Source: Pseudomonadota bacterium (GTDB lineage: Bacteria > Pseudomonadota > Gammaproteobacteria > Steroidobacterales > Steroidobacteraceae). Taken from it: DNA of 46,647 nt. Position 1 is the stretch's first letter; each line of letters opens with the position of its first letter. Below are positions 10,214 through 19,121 of the stretch, in pieces. The notes beneath the pieces were generated by a model, which was not told the origin of the DNA, searched no databases, and saw nothing but the letters and a program-made list of their open reading frames with translations. The stretch spans positions 1 to 46,647 of the forward strand of contig JAFEDS010000003.1 of the NCBI GenBank assembly GCA_018241505.1. The letters run 5' to 3'. The translations under genes and the position numbers were made by a program.

Positions 10214-10950
10214 GTCGGGCGAATGGCTTTGCGCCTGGGAACCCCGGCTTGTGCCGCGACCTCAAACACAATGATCTCGGCATCACGACCGTGCTGGATC
10301 ACGATATCGCCCGGCGGGTTGATCTTGACTCCATCACCGGTGTTCAGCCGGGTTTCGTTGACTGCGATCGAGCCGCGGATCACGTGCAGGAACGCGCGTC
10401 GGTCGCGGCGCAAATCCAGCTTCGTGCGCTCGGCCTCGTGAAACAGGCCACCGAAGATCCGCGCATCCTGGTGGAGAGCGAGCGAGCCATCATCCCCTTG
10501 CGGCGAGGCCAGCAATTGCAGGGCGCCCCGCCGGCGCTCGCTGGAAAACAACCGCTGCTCGTAGCTCGGGGCGCCCCCCGTTCGGGCCGGAGCGATGCAG
10601 ATGTGCAGCAGATGCGCTTCCCGCTCCGCAGATGCATTCGACTCCACGTGGCGTACGCCGGTGCCGGCGTTCAGGCATTGCAGGCTGCCAGCCTGCAACA
10701 ACAGCTCATTCCCCAACGAATCCTGGTGGCGCAGCTCACCCTCGATGAGATAGGTCAGCACCACCGAGTCGCGCACGTTCTGGTGGGGGTAGGCCTTGCC
10801 GGCCATGACCCGGTCTTCGTTCATGACCTTGAGCGGCCCAAAGTCAACGTGCTCCGGATCGTAGTAATCGGCGTAGACGAACGTATACCAGGACTTGAGC
10901 CAGCCGTGATCGTCGTAACCGCGGTCACGACTGCGCCTTACTTCCAACAT
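10204..10950 (-). CDS. Pirin family protein (YhhW-like)
   Basis: Double cupin protein of the pirin/YhhW type. The patterns [29 protein letters not shown] and [10 protein letters not shown] (first cupin) and a degenerate second cupin are present over 248 aa. From memory of YhhW, the first metal motif is HPH; here it reads YPH, and the spacing to LTY is longer, so metal binding and quercetinase activity may be altered. Its start lies 1 bp after the stop of the upstream unknown gene, suggesting co-transcription. The biological substrate is unknown. Confidence 0.85.
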   Translation of the reverse strand: MLEVRRSRDRGYDDHGWLKSWYTFVYADYYDPEHVDFGPLKVMNEDRVMAGKAYPHQNVRDSVVLTYLIEGELRHQDSLGNELLLQAGSLQCLNAGTGVRHVESNASAEREAHLLHICIAPARTGGAPSYEQRLFSSERRRGALQLLASPQGDDGSLALHQDARIFGGLFHEAERTKLDLRRDRRAFLHVIRGSIAVNETRLNTGDGVKINPPGDIVIQHGRDAEIIVFEVAAQAGVPRRKAIRPTQV

Positions 10951-10951
10951 G

Positions 10952-11392
10952 TCAGGTTGCCTTGCGGGTCAACACAACTTGCCAGGATGACAGGCGGCGT
11001 TCGTGCAACAGCAGAATGCCTGAGGCGTTGTAGCGGTTGGCATCGACCTGGCCCAGGTGCTCCGCGCCGTGGTAGCCGGCGGCAGTGCACGTATAGACGC
11101 ACAGAATGCTGCTTCCGACCACGCTGTAGGTGCCGCTGAGCTTGCCCAGTGTAGCGTTCTCAGAGGTCCACTTCATGCAGGTGGCATCGCGCCCGGGGGG
11201 GCTGATGGAGTAGGCATTCACGAACTCGACGGGCGGTGAGCCGAACACCTTTAGGCTGCCGGATAGAAGCCAGGCGGTCGGGTGATGCGCAATTTCAATT
11301 CGTCCCTGGGCTTCGATGGGCTCGCCGTCGGCACGCCAGAACGTGCCCTTCGAGGTCCACACCCCCGGCTCGAACAGGAACGTATGCATCAT
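10952..11392 (-). CDS. Hypothetical protein, beta-rich
   Basis: A 146-residue soluble protein I do not recognise. The alternating hydrophobic pattern (LSGSLKVFG, GTYSVVGSSILCVYTCTAAGYHG) suggests a beta-barrel or lipocalin-like fold, without signal peptide or membrane segment. The ATG at 11392 has a GGAAG-type ribosome site about 10 bases upstream; a GTG at 11407 is the alternative. It is followed after 1 bp by the pirin-like gene and diverges from the glyoxalase II gene 107 bp away. Function cannot be assigned. Confidence 0.65.
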   Translation of the reverse strand: MMHTFLFEPGVWTSKGTFWRADGEPIEAQGRIEIAHHPTAWLLSGSLKVFGSPPVEFVNAYSISPPGRDATCMKWTSENATLGKLSGTYSVVGSSILCVYTCTAAGYHGAEHLGQVDANRYNASGILLLHERRLSSWQVVLTRKAT

Positions 11393-11499
11393 GCTGGGAG
11401 CTTCCACATGAGCCTATTATGGCGTGTCAGCGCCGGTCCGCGGCGTGGTTTTGCCGCAACGCCCACGCCGGCGCTGGGCGCATTTCCCGGGGAATCATT

Positions 11500-12291
11500 A
11501 TGTTGATTGAACGGATCTGGTCGGCGAACGCCTACCGCAATTTCCACTACCTCATTGCATGTCCCGAGAGCGGCGAGGCCCTCGCGGTCGATCCCCTCGA
11601 ATGGCGGCTCGTTCAGGCCGCGGCCCGGCAGCGGGGCTGGACCATTACTCAAATTCTCAACACCCACGAGCACCTGGATCACACGGGTGGCAATGCGGGC
11701 CTGGTTGAAGTCACGCGCGCGAAAGTTCTCGCGCACGCCGATGCTGCAGCGCGCATCGGCGGTGTCGATCGTGGACTGTCGAAAGGTGATGTCATTCGCG
11801 TCGGCCGCACGGTCGAGCTCGAATGCATGGACACACCGGGCCACACCCTGGCGCATGTGTGTCTCTTTGCCCATACAGAGCAGCCGGCTCTGTTCTGCGG
11901 TGACACGTTTTTCAATGCCGGCGCCGGCAATTGTCACAATGGTGGCGACCCGGCGGTGCTGTATGAAACCTTCGCGCGCCAACTGGCGCGATTGCCCGAC
12001 AGCACGCGGATATTCGCCGGTCACGAGTATATGGCGCGCAATCTCGAGTTCACTCTCGATCGCGAACCTGACAACGCGGTAGCAAAAACCCGTGTCGCAA
12101 CCGCGCGGCAGCTCGACGCCTCCGCCATGCCAGTGACGACACTCGGCGAGGAAAAGCAGTTCAATACGTTCCTGCGACTGCAGAGCCCGACGGTCCTCGC
12201 CCGTTTGCGCGAGCGATTTGCGGATATCGGTGAGCGGCCCGATGCGAAAACGGTGTTCCTGAAGCTACGGGAATTACGCGACAAGTGGTAG
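11500..12291 (+). CDS. gloB: Hydroxyacylglutathione hydrolase (glyoxalase II)
   Basis: Binuclear metallo-beta-lactamase-fold enzyme that hydrolyses S-D-lactoylglutathione in methylglyoxal detoxification. The metal motif THEHLDH is at residues 55-61, followed by DTPGHTLAHV, CGDTFFNAGAGNC and GHEY, which supply the remaining His/Asp ligands. The C-terminal EKQFNTFLR segment fits the glutathione-binding domain. ATG at 11500 is chosen because it is preceded by CCCGGGGAA and gives the family start MLIERIWSANAYRN; the total is 263 aa. Confidence 0.93.
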   Translation: MLIERIWSANAYRNFHYLIACPESGEALAVDPLEWRLVQAAARQRGWTITQILNTHEHLDHTGGNAGLVEVTRAKVLAHADAAARIGGVDRGLSKGDVIRVGRTVELECMDTPGHTLAHVCLFAHTEQPALFCGDTFFNAGAGNCHNGGDPAVLYETFARQLARLPDSTRIFAGHEYMARNLEFTLDREPDNAVAKTRVATARQLDASAMPVTTLGEEKQFNTFLRLQSPTVLARLRERFADIGERPDAKTVFLKLRELRDKW

Positions 12292-12327
12292 CGTCTTTGA
12301 GGAATAGGCTTTTGGTTGGGATACCTC

Positions 12328-13008
12328 ATGAAAGTGCGACTGCAGATCCTGTCAGCGTGTGTGCTCGTGGCGGCGGCCGTGCCGGCGGCGTGGTCAAACG
12401 GCGGCGGTGCCGTCGAGATGCCACGTATGAGCCAGGAACAAACACCTGAGGACAGAGCGAAGTCGCTCTTCAATGACGGCGTCAAGGCTGTGAAGAAGGG
12501 AGACAAGTATCAGGAGTCCGCGCTGCAACTGACGGACGCGCGCAAGAAAGATCATGCCGTGCACGAAGCGCAGGAGTACTACGAAGGTGCCCTGAAGCGA
12601 TTCGAGAAGGCGGCGGAACTCAACCCGCAGATGCCTGAAGCCTGGAACTATGTGGGCTACACCAACCGGCACCTCGGACACTACGATACCGCGCTCACTG
12701 CCTACGAACGGGCGCTGACGCTGCGGCCGGGCTACCCGGACGCGCTCGAGTACCGAGGCGAAGCATTTCTTGGCCTCAACCGGATAGCCGATGCCAAGCA
12801 GGCGTACCTGGATTTGTTCGCCGGCAACCGGCAATTGGCCGAGAAGTTGCTGGTGGCCATGCGTGGCTGGCTGGACACACAGCGAGCGTCAGCGTCTGCC
12901 GATGCGACCGCGGTGAGTGACATGGATAAGTGGATACAAGAGCGGTCGGCCATTGCGGCACAGACGGCTGCATTGACTCGGGATGGGGCGGCGGCTAGCT
13001 GGAAATAG
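12328..13008 (+). CDS. Secreted TPR-repeat protein
   Basis: A 226-residue protein with a signal peptide (about residues 1-24, ending AAWS) and at least two TPR units, seen in AAELNPQMPEAWNYVGYTNR and ALTLRPGYPDALEYRGEAFL. Such repeats bind partner proteins. The ATG at 12328 (MKVRLQIL) is preferred over a TTG 12 bases earlier. Its last 26 bases overlap the start of the diheme peroxidase gene, so the two are probably translated together and may act together in the periplasm. The partner is not known. Confidence 0.8.
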   Translation: MKVRLQILSACVLVAAAVPAAWSNGGGAVEMPRMSQEQTPEDRAKSLFNDGVKAVKKGDKYQESALQLTDARKKDHAVHEAQEYYEGALKRFEKAAELNPQMPEAWNYVGYTNRHLGHYDTALTAYERALTLRPGYPDALEYRGEAFLGLNRIADAKQAYLDLFAGNRQLAEKLLVAMRGWLDTQRASASADATAVSDMDKWIQERSAIAAQTAALTRDGAAASWK

Positions 13009-14143
13009 TTCGATCGGCGGTTGGCGCGCGGTGCTTGCGCCGCTGGTGATGCTGGCGTTCGGCGCAGCGGCGGCGGCTGACAACGCCGCGTTTGTCTGGC
13101 ACCTGCCTCGCGGCTTCCCAACACCGGCGGTGCCCGCCGACAACCCTATGTCGACCGCCAAAGTCGCGCTGGGACGGCGGTTATTCTTCGAACCGCGATT
13201 GTCAGTAACCGGCCAATACAGTTGTGCGAGCTGTCATGAACCGGCACGCGCATACACCGACGGCCGTGCGCTAGCGGTTGGCGCGACCGGGCAGCCGCTG
13301 GTTCACAGCGCCATGTCGCTGGTCAATGTGGCGTACAACATCAGCTTTGGGTGGACCAAGCCGGAGGTGCAGTCACTCGAACAGCAGATGCTGGAGCCGC
13401 TGTTGAATGAGCATCCCGTGGAGTTGGGGCTCGCGGGGCGGGAGGCGGCCGTTTGCGCGCTGCTGGCCGAGGACCCGGAGTACCGCGCGGCGTTCGCAGA
13501 GGCGTTCGCGCGTGAGGCGGGAGCCGGCGATCGGGCGCGTACGGGCAACGGGCGCCGTGTCGCACCATCCGGCGACAACGCAACGGCAGGCGCGGCGGCA
13601 TCGATCGCCGCAGCACCGACTGGCGACGCCGCAACGGTCACTGCGGCGGTGCCCGACCCCATCACCTTCAACAACATCGTCAAAGCGATCGCGGCATTCG
13701 AGCGCACCCTCAATGGAGGCGCATCTCCCTTCGATCGCTACGTGTTCGGCGGCGACCACGACGCTCTGTCTCCGCAGGCGAAGCGGGGCATGCAACTCTT
13801 CTACTCACCCAAAGCAGGGTGTGGCACTTGCCATTCCGGCTTCAATTTCAATGGCAACTGGCGCGACAGCCAGGGCACCACGGGCAAAGCCGCGTTCGCC
13901 AGCAATGGGTTGAGCGACCTACCCATGCGAGTCCCCACACTACGCAACATCGCTCTAACCGCCCCATACATGCACGACGGCCGGTTCAATACACTCGCAG
14001 CGGTGTTGGAACACTATTCGAGCGTCGCGCAGCTACCCACGAGCGACCCAAAGCTCCGAACATTCGATCTTTCGCCGGAAGAACGCGCCGACGTCATCGC
14101 CTTCCTTCAAGCCTTGACGGACTCCGAGCTGCCCGGCCGCTGA
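12983..14143 (+). CDS. Diheme cytochrome c peroxidase / MauG family protein
   Basis: Exported protein with two c-type heme sites, CASCH (81-85) and CGTCH (280-284), and the family pattern PYMHDGRF near 328-334. It belongs to the CcpA/MauG group, which reduces hydrogen peroxide or performs radical oxidations in the periplasm. A hydrophobic leader ends near AAAAADN (residue 33). Between AFAREA and PITFNNIV lies an inserted Ala/Gly/Thr-rich stretch (about residues 179-224), not typical of the family. It overlaps the TPR gene by 26 bp and the convergent GST gene by 37 bp. Confidence 0.88.
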   Translation: MGRRLAGNSSIGGWRAVLAPLVMLAFGAAAAADNAAFVWHLPRGFPTPAVPADNPMSTAKVALGRRLFFEPRLSVTGQYSCASCHEPARAYTDGRALAVGATGQPLVHSAMSLVNVAYNISFGWTKPEVQSLEQQMLEPLLNEHPVELGLAGREAAVCALLAEDPEYRAAFAEAFAREAGAGDRARTGNGRRVAPSGDNATAGAAASIAAAPTGDAATVTAAVPDPITFNNIVKAIAAFERTLNGGASPFDRYVFGGDHDALSPQAKRGMQLFYSPKAGCGTCHSGFNFNGNWRDSQGTTGKAAFASNGLSDLPMRVPTLRNIALTAPYMHDGRFNTLAAVLEHYSSVAQLPTSDPKLRTFDLSPEERADVIAFLQALTDSELPGR

Positions 14144-14739
14144 TACAGCGACACGTAACCCGGCTGACTGGCGACGCGGTCGATCCAAGCGCGCAAAGCC
14201 GCATAAGGCGCCGAGTCGAAGTGCGCTTCGTGTGAAACATGCGTGTACGCGTACAAGGCGATATCCGCAATCGTATAGGTCTGGCCGACGAAGAACGGTT
14301 GCTTGGCGAGATGCGCGTCCATCACTGCCAACGCGGCGCGGCCACGGGCCATCCGATCAGGCAGCTCGCCTTGGCGGGGTGAATCCGCAGGCAGGTGTTT
14401 CACAATGAAGCGCGGAGTCGCGACGTACGGCTCGTGGCTGTATTGCTCGAAGAACATCCATTGCAACACCTTTGCGCGTTGCAGGCGGTCGTCGGGAATG
14501 AAGCGACTGCCCTCCGCCAGGTACCACAGAATGGCGTTGGACTCGGCGATGACTGTCCCATCGGCCAACTCCAATGCCGGAATCCGGCCGTTGGGATTCT
14601 TCGCCAGAAAATCCGGCGTGCGGGTCTCGTTGGACAGGATGTCCTTCTCAATCCAGCGATAGGGCTGCTTCAATTGGGCGAGCAACAGCCTGATCTTGAA
14701 GCCATTGCCGGAGTCGAGGTAGTCGTACAAGGTCATCAT
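14107..14739 (-). CDS. Glutathione S-transferase family protein
   Basis: Cytosolic glutathione transferase of 210 aa. The N-terminal thioredoxin fold carries GRIPAL (51-56) with the cis-proline and ESNAI (66-70), which contacts the glutathione gamma-glutamyl group. A helical C-terminal domain has the DIALYAYTH motif near residue 167. A serine near residue 10 is the likely catalytic position. The ATG at 14739 or the next one (14736) can start it. It is transcribed divergently from the LysR gene (172 bp apart), a common arrangement for a regulator and its target. The substrate is unknown. Confidence 0.88.
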   Translation of the reverse strand: MMTLYDYLDSGNGFKIRLLLAQLKQPYRWIEKDILSNETRTPDFLAKNPNGRIPALELADGTVIAESNAILWYLAEGSRFIPDDRLQRAKVLQWMFFEQYSHEPYVATPRFIVKHLPADSPRQGELPDRMARGRAALAVMDAHLAKQPFFVGQTYTIADIALYAYTHVSHEAHFDSAPYAALRAWIDRVASQPGYVSLYQRPGSSESVKA

Positions 14740-14911
14740 GGCGGGTGCGGTCCACTGGCGGGGAAACGCATTATTCCGCGGGGCGCAGCTCGAGCCAAGA
14801 GAGCGGCGCAGCGGCCGAGGGTAAGAAAAGCTTGGGCTCGGCGCGGGCGGGCGGTAAGCTGCGATACGCATGGGCGCGATGGCGCGACCCCAACGCGATG
14901 GTGTACCGCTA

Positions 14912-15847
14912 ATGCCTCGACGCCTCCCGCCACTGAACGCCTTGCGTGCCTTTGAGGCAGCCGCCCGCCACGGCAGTTTCGCGGCCGCAGCGCAGGAGTT
15001 GCGGGTCACCGACTCCGCGGTGAGCCAACAAGTCCGCACCCTCGAACGTTACCTCGGCACGCGCCTCTTCAAGAGGTTGCCACGCGGGCTTCTGCTGACC
15101 GAGTTGGGCAGCACCTATCTGCCGGTCCTGACAGCCGGCTTCGATCGACTGTCAGAAGCCACCACTCGCCTGCGAGCCAGTGGGATCGGCGGGCTGTTGA
15201 CGGTGGCCGCGCTGCCCGCCTTTGCCACAGGCTGGCTGCTGCCCCGAGTGTCCAGATTCCGCGAGCGCTATCCTCGTATCGATCTGCTGCTGAAAACCAG
15301 CCGGGCGCTGGCAGACTTTCGTCGCGAGGACGTCGACGTGGCCATCCGCTTCGGAACGGGCACAGGAACTGACACCAAGTCAGTCTTCCTCATGGATGAA
15401 GAGGTGTTTCCGGTGGCGAGCCCAACGTTGGTTGCTCCCTCCTTGCTCCCGATGACCCTCGCCGACCTTCGCGCGTTGCCATTACTTCACGATGTGGACG
15501 GCCACCCGTCGCAACCGTGGTTGAGTTGGCAAGGGTGGTTCGAGCGCGCGGGTGTTGACTCCCCGGCGGCCCTGCGCGGCATGAAATTCACGGACTCGAT
15601 TGTGCTTCTCAGCGCCGCCGTGGCCGGGCTCGGCGTCGCCCTCGGTCGCGGGCCGAACATTGAAGGGTTACTCTCCCGCGGCCAGTTGGTCCGACTCACT
15701 CAGGACTCGTGGAAGGCCGGGTGGTCGTACCGACTCGTTGCACCGCCTGCCAATTTCGCGCGACCCAATGTACGCGCGTTTGTGGAATGGATAGTCGAAG
15801 AAGCCGCGGGGAACCCGGCCCATACGCGAACGTTAGCCGTGGGGTAA
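14912..15847 (+). CDS. LysR family regulator (GcvA-like)
   Basis: Transcription factor with an N-terminal winged helix (residues 6-65; the LPPLNALRAFEAAARHGSF opening is typical of the GcvA-like group) and a periplasmic-binding-protein-like effector domain from about residue 90. The ATG at 14912 gives 311 aa; a longer frame from 14870 adds an atypical leader. It diverges from the glutathione S-transferase gene and may regulate it and itself from the 172-bp shared region. The effector is unknown. Confidence 0.9.
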   Translation: MPRRLPPLNALRAFEAAARHGSFAAAAQELRVTDSAVSQQVRTLERYLGTRLFKRLPRGLLLTELGSTYLPVLTAGFDRLSEATTRLRASGIGGLLTVAALPAFATGWLLPRVSRFRERYPRIDLLLKTSRALADFRREDVDVAIRFGTGTGTDTKSVFLMDEEVFPVASPTLVAPSLLPMTLADLRALPLLHDVDGHPSQPWLSWQGWFERAGVDSPAALRGMKFTDSIVLLSAAVAGLGVALGRGPNIEGLLSRGQLVRLTQDSWKAGWSYRLVAPPANFARPNVRAFVEWIVEEAAGNPAHTRTLAVG

Positions 15848-15859
15848 AGTGAGAGCCAG

Positions 15860-16912
15860 ATGTACTCATCCTTCTATCGCCAGGTTTTTGTTGTTGTCAC
15901 GGTGGCCGTCATCGGTTGGGCGCTGTGGTCGATTTTAGAGCCACTATGGACGACGATCGGCTGGGCAGCCGTGCTCGCGTTTCTCCTGCACCCGCTGCAC
16001 GAACGATTGACGACCCGCTTCAAGGGACGAGCTTCGCTCTCCGCGGGGCTTCTGACGGCCCTCACACCGTTCTTCGTCATGGCGCCAATTGCCTTTCTCG
16101 GCGTCGTGTTTGCCCGCCAGGTGGCAAACATTCTCACCAACATGTCGAAAACGACACTCACCTATCCAGACCTCCTGGCACGATTGGATACAACACCGGT
16201 CATCGGCAGCGTCGTACGGTGGATCCGCGACACCGCTCCAGTCACCGCCGAGCAGATTCAGGGCTGGGTGATCGATGGTGCGCAAACCGTGTTGAAATCG
16301 GCCGCATCGATGGGTGGCAGCATCGCACTGGGCATCATGGGATCGCTGGTTGGGTTCTTCATGATGCTGTTCCTGCTCTTCTTCCTGCTGCGCGATGGAC
16401 GCCTCATGCTGCGGCGTCTGATTCAGTTCATTCCCATGGAGCCGCGACCGCGTGGCCAACTCGTCTCTTATCTCGGAGACGTCACTCGCGCGGTTGTATT
16501 CGGCTCGGTTGCTACGGCACTGATCCAAGGGCTGTTTGCAGGTATGGGATTCGCGCTGGTAGGTCTGCCGTCCCCGGTGGTCTTCGGAGTCCTCGCTACG
16601 CTGGCAGCTTTCCTGCCGGTCGGCTCGGCAATCGTCCTCGTTCCCGCCGTGCTGTACCTGATGTTCGAAGGCCGATGGGGCGCCGCAATCTTCCTGGGCA
16701 TCTGGAGTGCCGGTGTGGGTGTGATGGACAATTTCCTGCGCCCCTACCTCACGGCGAAGCAGGCTGAGGTGTCAACGCTGGCGGTTTTTGTAGGCGCCAT
16801 TGGGGGAGCGTCCGCCTTTGGAATTCTGGGCCTGGTGATAGGGCCGGTGCTGCTTGGGTTCCTGGTTGCCCTCATGCAGTTCGCTGAAAAGGGAGTGGTG
16901 GGCAACGATTAA
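15860..16912 (+). CDS. AI-2E family transporter (PerM-type permease)
   Basis: Polytopic membrane protein of 350 aa with about eight hydrophobic segments in the AI-2E/PerM family arrangement: two helices at the N-terminus, a soluble loop (about residues 95-150), then a dense C-terminal bundle with FLPVGSAIVLVPAVLYL and GVMDNFLRPYL, the latter a conserved family signature. Members export various small molecules; the name does not prove autoinducer transport. It starts 12 bp after the LysR stop and could be co-transcribed with it. Confidence 0.88.
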   Translation: MYSSFYRQVFVVVTVAVIGWALWSILEPLWTTIGWAAVLAFLLHPLHERLTTRFKGRASLSAGLLTALTPFFVMAPIAFLGVVFARQVANILTNMSKTTLTYPDLLARLDTTPVIGSVVRWIRDTAPVTAEQIQGWVIDGAQTVLKSAASMGGSIALGIMGSLVGFFMMLFLLFFLLRDGRLMLRRLIQFIPMEPRPRGQLVSYLGDVTRAVVFGSVATALIQGLFAGMGFALVGLPSPVVFGVLATLAAFLPVGSAIVLVPAVLYLMFEGRWGAAIFLGIWSAGVGVMDNFLRPYLTAKQAEVSTLAVFVGAIGGASAFGILGLVIGPVLLGFLVALMQFAEKGVVGND

Positions 16913-16952
16913 AGCGGGGGCCGGCAGTGAAATTTTGTAGAATCCGCCCCCC

Positions 16953-19121
16953 ATGACGGATCCCCACGACCTGTCCGCGATCCTGAACCCGCTCAATGAG
17001 GCACAGCGCGAGGCTGTGACCGCACCGCTGGGGCCGATGCTGGTGCTCGCCGGTGCCGGCAGCGGCAAGACGCGGGTGCTCACCCACCGGATCGTATGGC
17101 TGATCCAGGCGCAGGACGCCTCCCCCCACGGGATCCTCGCCGTCACGTTCACGAACAAGGCCGCGGGCGAGATGCGCGGTCGCGTGGAGCAGTTGCTGGG
17201 AATCCCCGGCGGGGGGCTGTGGATCGGCACGTTCCACGGGATTGCCCATCGCCTCCTGCGCCTGCACTGGCGCGAAGCCGGGCTGCCTCAGGGCTTCCAG
17301 ATCCTGGATTCCGAGGACCAGCAGCGCCTGATCAAAAAGCTGATCAAAGCACAGAACCTGGACGAGAACCGCTGGGTGCCGCGCGAAGTGCAGTGGTTCA
17401 TTAATTCGAACAAGGATGAAGGTCACCGGCCGGCATCCCTGAAAGACAACAACGATCCGACCCGTCACCAGTTGATCAAGCTGTACGCGGAGTACGAAAC
17501 CGCCTGCGCGCGGGCAGGCGTCGTCGATTTCGCGGAGCTGTTGCTACGTGCCTTCGAAGTCTGGCGCGACAATGCCAGCCTGCTGGCGCACTACCGCCGC
17601 CGCTTCCGTCACGTGTTGATTGACGAGTTCCAGGACACCAACGCCATTCAGTATGCCTGGATGAAGCTGTTGGTGGGCAGCGAAGGCTACCCATTCGCTG
17701 TCGGCGATGATGACCAATCGATCTATCGATGGCGTGGCGCGCGAGTGGAAAACCTGCAGCAGTTCCGCCGCGACTTCCCCACCTCGAAGCTCTACAGGCT
17801 GGAGCAGAACTATCGTTCCACCGGCGCGATCCTGGCGGCTGCGAACGGATTGATTTCCAACAACACCGGGCGCCTCGGGAAGAACCTGTGGACCAGCGGT
17901 GAGCGCGGGGACCCGATCCGCCTGTACGCGGCGTTCAATGAACGCGACGAGGCGGAGTTTGTGAGTCACCGGATTCGCGACTGGGTGGCGCACGGCGGGC
18001 AGCGCCGTGAAATCGCCATCCTGTATCGCTCCAACGCACAATCCCGCGTGTTTGAAGAAGCCTTCATGTCCGGCCGCATCCCGTACAAGGTATATGGGGG
18101 CCTGCGGTTCTTCGAGCGCGCGGAAATCAAGGATGCGCTGGCCTACCTGCGTCTCGTGTCCAATCGCAATGACGACCAGTCATTCGAGCGCGTGGTGAAT
18201 CTCCCAACCCGCGGCATTGGTGCGAAGAGCCTGGACACGGTCCGTGAATACGCCAAGGGCGCAGGTTCCTCTCTGTGGGACGCCGCCGCCGCTTGCATCA
18301 GCGGCCAGGGCTCACTGGGACCGAAAGCGGCCAGCGCCCTTAGCGGTTTCATGCAGCTCATTGAGCGGTTGGCGCACGAAGTGTCCCAGTTGGTGTTGCA
18401 CGAGAAGGTCGATCACGTCCTGCAGGGCAGCGGCCTGATCGAACACTACAAGAAGGACAAACAGGACCGCGGTGAAGCCCGCGTGGAAAACCTGGACGAG
18501 CTCGTGAGCGCCGCGCGCGGCTTCACGCCCGAGGGGGTCGAGAGTGAATTGCCACCGTTGGAAGCTTTCCTCGCACACGCCGTGCTCGAATCCGGTGAAG
18601 GCCAGGCCGATGCATGGGAGGATTGCGTGCAGATGATGACGCTTCATACCGCGAAGGGCCTGGAGTTTCCGATGGTGTTCCTGTGCGGCATGGAGGACGG
18701 CCTGTTCCCCCACCAACGCTCTCTCAATGACATCGACGGACTCGAGGAAGAACGCCGCCTGTGTTATGTCGGGATGACCCGCGCCATGAAGCAACTGTTT
18801 CTGACCTACGCGGAACAACGGCGCCTGCACGGTGTGGACAGCTACGGCATGCAGTCCCGCTTCATCAAGGAAGTGCCTGACGATCTGATTGAGGAGATCC
18901 GGCCGCGCATCCAGGTTACGCGCCCCGTTGCCGTGTCACGGCTGCGTTCAGAAGAGTCCGCGGCTCCGGGAATGCGTCTGGGCGGCCGTGTCCGGCACCG
19001 GAAGTTCGGCGAAGGTGTGATTCTCAACTTCGAAGGCAATGGCTCCACGGCCCGGGTGGAGGTGAATTTTGAGCACCAGGGCTCGAAGTGGATGATGGTT
19101 GAATACCTGGAGCCGATGTGA
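16953..19121 (+). CDS. uvrD: DNA helicase II UvrD
   Basis: Superfamily 1A 3'-5' helicase of nucleotide excision and mismatch repair. Walker A AGAGSGKT is at residues 33-40, motif Ia TFTNKAAGEM at 65-74, Walker B DEFQD at 224-228, then GDDDQSIYRWRGA, EQNYRS and MTLHTAKGLEFP. The C-terminal Tudor-like region (GGRVRHRKFGEGVILNFEG) fits UvrD/PcrA. 722 aa is the usual length. The GTGA at its stop overlaps the trkA start. No LexA-type operator is obvious in the short upstream gap. Confidence 0.96.
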   Translation: MTDPHDLSAILNPLNEAQREAVTAPLGPMLVLAGAGSGKTRVLTHRIVWLIQAQDASPHGILAVTFTNKAAGEMRGRVEQLLGIPGGGLWIGTFHGIAHRLLRLHWREAGLPQGFQILDSEDQQRLIKKLIKAQNLDENRWVPREVQWFINSNKDEGHRPASLKDNNDPTRHQLIKLYAEYETACARAGVVDFAELLLRAFEVWRDNASLLAHYRRRFRHVLIDEFQDTNAIQYAWMKLLVGSEGYPFAVGDDDQSIYRWRGARVENLQQFRRDFPTSKLYRLEQNYRSTGAILAAANGLISNNTGRLGKNLWTSGERGDPIRLYAAFNERDEAEFVSHRIRDWVAHGGQRREIAILYRSNAQSRVFEEAFMSGRIPYKVYGGLRFFERAEIKDALAYLRLVSNRNDDQSFERVVNLPTRGIGAKSLDTVREYAKGAGSSLWDAAAACISGQGSLGPKAASALSGFMQLIERLAHEVSQLVLHEKVDHVLQGSGLIEHYKKDKQDRGEARVENLDELVSAARGFTPEGVESELPPLEAFLAHAVLESGEGQADAWEDCVQMMTLHTAKGLEFPMVFLCGMEDGLFPHQRSLNDIDGLEEERRLCYVGMTRAMKQLFLTYAEQRRLHGVDSYGMQSRFIKEVPDDLIEEIRPRIQVTRPVAVSRLRSEESAAPGMRLGGRVRHRKFGEGVILNFEGNGSTARVEVNFEHQGSKWMMVEYLEPM

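Noticed and set aside
16913-16952. LexA operator before uvrD
   Set aside because: The 40-bp gap has no CTG-N10-CAG pattern.
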